NCBI GenBank assembly: GCA_003246855.1
Contig: QKCP01000147.1
Span: forward strand, 1-64,000
Direction of reading: 5' to 3'
DNA length: 64,000 bases
From: Ilyobacter polytropus
GTDB taxonomy: Bacteria > Fusobacteriota > Fusobacteriia > Fusobacteriales > Fusobacteriaceae
This document shows positions 60,473 to 64,000 of the stretch, one piece after another (the stretch's first letter is position 1; every line of letters starts with the position of its first letter). The notes under the pieces were generated by a model, which did no database searches, was not told the origin of the DNA, and worked only from the letters and a program-made list of their open reading frames with translations. Position numbers and translations under genes: made by a program.

Positions 60473-61596
60473 TGAATAAACTTATAGATATATTGAATTG
60501 GAGCGAGGAGTATTTGAAAAAATACTCCTTTTCAAAACCAAGATTGGAAGCGGAAAAGGTGCTTGCTCATGTATTGGGATATGAGAGGATAGCCCTTTAT
60601 GCTTATTTTGACAGACCTCTAGAGAATGAGGAAAAGGATGAAGTAAAGAGGTACCTCAAAGAGATGACATCAAAAAATCTGGGTTTTGAAAAGGTTTTAA
60701 AAAATAGCACAGATAAAAATATATCAGGTTCTGATATTGAAAATCATCAAAATAGCAATATGGAGCTTTTGGAAAAAAGTTGTGAATACCTAGAAAAACA
60801 TGGGATAGCTAATTCTAGGATTGAAACAGAGTATATATTTGCCCATGTTCTAGGGTGTAAGAGGATGATGCTAAAACTTAATTTTTCTAAAAAACTGAGT
60901 GATGATGAAAAGGAGTCAATACGTAAACTCCTTTTAGACAGGGTAAAAAAGAGAAAACCTCTACAGTATCTTTTGGGATACGAGGAATTTTTTGGGTATA
61001 GGTTTAATGTAAATGAGAGTGTACTCATTCCCAGGCCAGAAACTGAACTTTTGGTTGAGCAGTGCATAAATCTTTTGTACGGTGTAAAAAATCCAAAAAT
61101 TTTGGACATAGGAGTTGGGAGCGGCGCCATAGCTATAACTTTAGCCAAAGAGATGGATGAAAGCGCAGTCCTGGGAGTGGATATAAGTGACGCTGCCCTA
61201 GAGGTAGCAAATGGAAATATGGAATTGAATAATGCTAAGAATGTAAAATTCATAAAGTCGGATGTTTTTTCAAATGTAAACTACCATGAATTTGACTTGA
61301 TAGTATCAAACCCGCCTTATATACCTGAGCATGAATACGTGGGACTTATGCCAGAAGTCAGGCTGCACGAACCGAAACTGGCTTTAACCGCAGAAAAAGA
61401 AGGGTACTACTTTTACGAAAAGATATCTAAGGAGGCGCCTACATATCTGAAAACTGGGGGATATCTAGCCTTTGAAGTAGGGTACAACCAGGCAGGAAAA
61501 GTAAGAGATATCATGGAAGAAAACGGTTTTGAAAATGTAGTGATTGTCAGGGACTATGAAAAAATAGAGAGAATGGTAATAGGAAGGAAAAAATAA
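60472..61596 (+). CDS. prmC: release factor glutamine methyltransferase with duplicated N-terminal domain
   Basis: [12 protein letters not shown] (NPPY), [14 protein letters not shown]; PrmC N-domain present twice. Confidence 0.95.
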   Translation: MNKLIDILNWSEEYLKKYSFSKPRLEAEKVLAHVLGYERIALYAYFDRPLENEEKDEVKRYLKEMTSKNLGFEKVLKNSTDKNISGSDIENHQNSNMELLEKSCEYLEKHGIANSRIETEYIFAHVLGCKRMMLKLNFSKKLSDDEKESIRKLLLDRVKKRKPLQYLLGYEEFFGYRFNVNESVLIPRPETELLVEQCINLLYGVKNPKILDIGVGSGAIAITLAKEMDESAVLGVDISDAALEVANGNMELNNAKNVKFIKSDVFSNVNYHEFDLIVSNPPYIPEHEYVGLMPEVRLHEPKLALTAEKEGYYFYEKISKEAPTYLKTGGYLAFEVGYNQAGKVRDIMEENGFENVVIVRDYEKIERMVIGRKK

Positions 61597-61606
61597 AGGT
61601 AAATTT

Positions 61607-62647
61607 ATGTCAAATATAGAGATGAACCTATCTGATTATGACTACCATCTACCTGAGGAATTAATAGCCCAGGTGCCGATTAACCCTAGGGATTACTCCA
61701 GAATGATGGTGTTAGACAGAGAAAAGGGAACAATAGAGGATAGAAGATTTTATAATATACTGGACTACCTTAAAGAAGGGGATATCCTGGTGAGGAACTC
61801 AACCAAAGTAATACCAGCAAGGCTTATCGGAAAAAAGGATACAGGCGGTATAATGGAGATGTTTCTCATAAAAAGGATAGGTCTGAAAAATTGGGAGGTC
61901 CTTTTGAAGCCGGCCAAAAAATTGAAACTTGGCCAAAAGCTTTATTTCGGAGAAGATTCTGAACTGGTTGCCACACTTGATGAGATAAAAGATGATGCTA
62001 ACAGGGTGATGAGCTTTGAGTATGATGGTGTCTTTGAAGAGATACTGGATAGGTTGGGACAAATGCCCTTACCACCGTACATCGGAGAAAAGCTCAGTGA
62101 TAAAAATAGGTACCAGACCGTCTATGCAAAGAGAGGGGAATCGGTTGCTGCCCCCACTGCAGGGCTCCATTTCACAGAAGAGCTTTTGGAAAAAATAAAG
62201 GAAAAGGGAGTGGAGATAGTAGACGTCTATCTCGAAGTTGGGCTAGGCACCTTTAGGCCGGTTCAAACAGAAAATATTTTAGAACACAAAATGCATAGCG
62301 AAAAATATGAAGTGCCGCAACAAACAGCGGATATTATAAACGAAGGCAAGAGACAGGGCAGAAGAATCATTGCTGTCGGGACCACTTCGGTAAGGACCCT
62401 GGAGTCTTCTGTGGACTCAGACGGGAAGGTCTTGGCAGGCAAGAGTGACACCGAAATCTTTATATATCCTGGCTACAAGTTTAAGGTATTAGATGCCCTA
62501 ATAACAAACTTTCATCTGCCAAAGTCTACCTTGCTTATGCTGATATCTGCGTTTGCAGGAAAAGATTTCATATTTGAAGCCTATGAGAGAGCCGTAAAAG
62601 AAAAATACAGATTTTTTAGTTTCGGTGACTCGATGTTTATATATTAA
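61607..62647 (+). CDS. queA: S-adenosylmethionine:tRNA ribosyltransferase-isomerase
   Basis: [52 protein letters not shown]. Confidence 0.97.
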   Translation: MSNIEMNLSDYDYHLPEELIAQVPINPRDYSRMMVLDREKGTIEDRRFYNILDYLKEGDILVRNSTKVIPARLIGKKDTGGIMEMFLIKRIGLKNWEVLLKPAKKLKLGQKLYFGEDSELVATLDEIKDDANRVMSFEYDGVFEEILDRLGQMPLPPYIGEKLSDKNRYQTVYAKRGESVAAPTAGLHFTEELLEKIKEKGVEIVDVYLEVGLGTFRPVQTENILEHKMHSEKYEVPQQTADIINEGKRQGRRIIAVGTTSVRTLESSVDSDGKVLAGKSDTEIFIYPGYKFKVLDALITNFHLPKSTLLMLISAFAGKDFIFEAYERAVKEKYRFFSFGDSMFIY

Positions 62648-62666
62648 TTTGGAAGTTGGTGTTTAT

Positions 62667-63215
62667 ATGAGGATAGTTGCTGGAATAGCAAAAAATAGAA
62701 AGATAAAGAGTAAAAAAGGAAACAGCACAAGACCTACTATGGAAAGGGTTAAAGAGGCCATCTATTCAATATTGGAACCGTATATTGACCAAAGCTGTTT
62801 TTTAGACCTTTTCAGTGGAACAGGGAACATGGCGCTTGAAGCTGTGAGCCGTGGGTCTAAAAGGGCTGTTATGATAGAAGATGATGTAGAAGCTTTGAGG
62901 ATAATAATAGAAAACGTAAACAGCCTAGGCTTTGAAGATAGATGCAGGGCGTATAAAAATGACGTATTTAGGGCTATTGAAATACTCTCTAAAAAGGGAG
63001 AAAAGTTTGACATAATATTTATGGATCCGCCATATAAGCAGGAGCTCTGTACAAGAGTGATAAAATTGATATCTAAGAAAGGTATTTTGGCAGAAGGCGG
63101 TATAATAGTAGCAGAGCATCACTTCAAAGAAGATTTGGCAGACGAAGTAGGGGAATTTAAAAAGATAGATGAGAGGGACTACGGAGGAAAACAGATAACA
63201 TTTTTTAGCAGATAG
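62667..63215 (+). CDS. rsmD: 16S rRNA (guanine(966)-N(2))-methyltransferase
   Basis: MRIVAGIAKNRKIKSKKGNSTRPTMERVKEAIYSIL, DLFSGTGNMALEAVSRG, FMDPPY. Confidence 0.96.
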   Translation: MRIVAGIAKNRKIKSKKGNSTRPTMERVKEAIYSILEPYIDQSCFLDLFSGTGNMALEAVSRGSKRAVMIEDDVEALRIIIENVNSLGFEDRCRAYKNDVFRAIEILSKKGEKFDIIFMDPPYKQELCTRVIKLISKKGILAEGGIIVAEHHFKEDLADEVGEFKKIDERDYGGKQITFFSR

Positions 63216-63229
63216 ATTGGGGTGAAATT

Positions 63230-63448
63230 ATGGCTAAAACAAATACGTTTGAGGAGAATCTGCTGGAAGTTGACGATATAATATCTAGGTTTGAAAGTGG
63301 CGAAATGGAATTGGATATTTCTATAAAAGAGTATGAAAGGGCTATGAGACTCCTTAAAAAATCTAGTGAACTCCTGGAAAAAGCAGAAAGCAAGATAAAA
63401 AAGGTGATGGAAAAAAACGGGGAAATAGTAGTAGAGGACTTTGAATAG
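63230..63448 (+). CDS. xseB: exodeoxyribonuclease VII small subunit
   Basis: FEENLLEVDDIISRFESGEMELDISIKEYERAMRLLKKSSELLEKAESKI. Confidence 0.93.
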   Translation: MAKTNTFEENLLEVDDIISRFESGEMELDISIKEYERAMRLLKKSSELLEKAESKIKKVMEKNGEIVVEDFE

Positions 63449-63459
63449 GGGGTATTTTC

Positions 63460-64000
63460 ATGAAAGAGTATTTAAGAGAAAGACAGGAAGTTGTGGATGC
63501 AGTTATAGAGAGCTACCTTTCGGAATTAAAATATCCCCATGTCATTGCAGAGGGAATGAAATATTCGGTATTAAACGGCGGGAAACGTTTAAGGCCCATA
63601 CTACTCATTATGTGTCTGGAACTTTTGGGAAAAGACATGAGATTCGGTTTGCCAACAGCCGTAGCCATAGAGCTGATACACTCATACTCGCTCGTACACG
63701 ATGACCTGCCTGCACTAGATGATGACGACTATAGAAGGGGTCAGCTTACTGCACATAAAAAGTTTGGAGAGGCTGAGGCGATACTCATAGGAGATGCACT
63801 GCTTACCCATGCTTTTAGTATACTGACTAAGAAAAACAAAGAAATTTCTGCAGAAAAAATAGTGAAAATAATAGAACTTACGGCGGATTATGCAGGTATA
63901 AATGGCATGATAGGCGGGCAGATGATAGATCTCGAGTCAGAAAATAAAAGGGTAGAGCTACCTACACTGCAGTATATACATACACACAAGACAGGGATGA
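63460..64000 (+). CDS. ispA: polyprenyl (farnesyl/geranylgeranyl) diphosphate synthase, 3'-truncated by window
   Basis: NGGKRLRPILLIM, first Asp-rich motif VHDDLPALDDDDYRRG, FGEAEAILIGDALLTHAF; absent from ORF track because open-ended. Confidence 0.95.
   Translation, partial: MKEYLRERQEVVDAVIESYLSELKYPHVIAEGMKYSVLNGGKRLRPILLIMCLELLGKDMRFGLPTAVAIELIHSYSLVHDDLPALDDDDYRRGQLTAHKKFGEAEAILIGDALLTHAFSILTKKNKEISAEKIVKIIELTADYAGINGMIGGQMIDLESENKRVELPTLQYIHTHKTGM

Noticed and set aside
63441-63704. 87-aa ORF in the ORF track
   Set aside because: Out of frame with the clear polyprenyl synthase reading frame starting at 63460; the real gene runs off the window end and so was missed by the track

Overview
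The window reads as ordinary chromosomal sequence from a low-GC anaerobe. Gene content (fab cluster with fabK, hydG/hydF, kamA-like gene, LA_2272-type surface protein, OmpA, rlpA) suggests a Fusobacteriota member such as the Ilyobacter/Propionigenium group; this assignment is inference. It is densely coded and mostly housekeeping: cdd, ogg2, miaB, rho, ispG, truB, typA, phoH, ychF, ruvC, trmL, hydG-aspA, folA, hydF, rpmF-plsX-fabHKDG-acpP-fabF-rnc, rng, coaD, radA-disA, hflKC, prfA-prmC-queA-rsmD-xseB and a truncated polyprenyl synthase gene. I saw no rRNA or tRNA genes, CRISPR arrays or insertion sequences. The best leads are: (1) a leader before hydG with mutually exclusive terminator and antiterminator helices, a candidate undescribed riboswitch or attenuator; (2) a 'lysine 2,3-aminomutase' gene whose substrate-site residues match glutamate 2,3-aminomutase; (3) a 1334-aa double-kinase hybrid sensor whose first phosphoacceptor His is Ala; (4) a candidate three-way-junction RNA upstream of ruvC; (5) an ECF sigma / single-TM / Spy-like periplasmic triad; (6) a thioredoxin-reductase-like protein without NADPH motifs, next to an ArsR gene preceded by three 24-bp repeats; (7) PrmC with a duplicated N-terminal domain; and (8) a TetR pseudogene with several frameshifts. 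All RNA structures were folded by eye and all family calls come from reading the translations; no searches were run.
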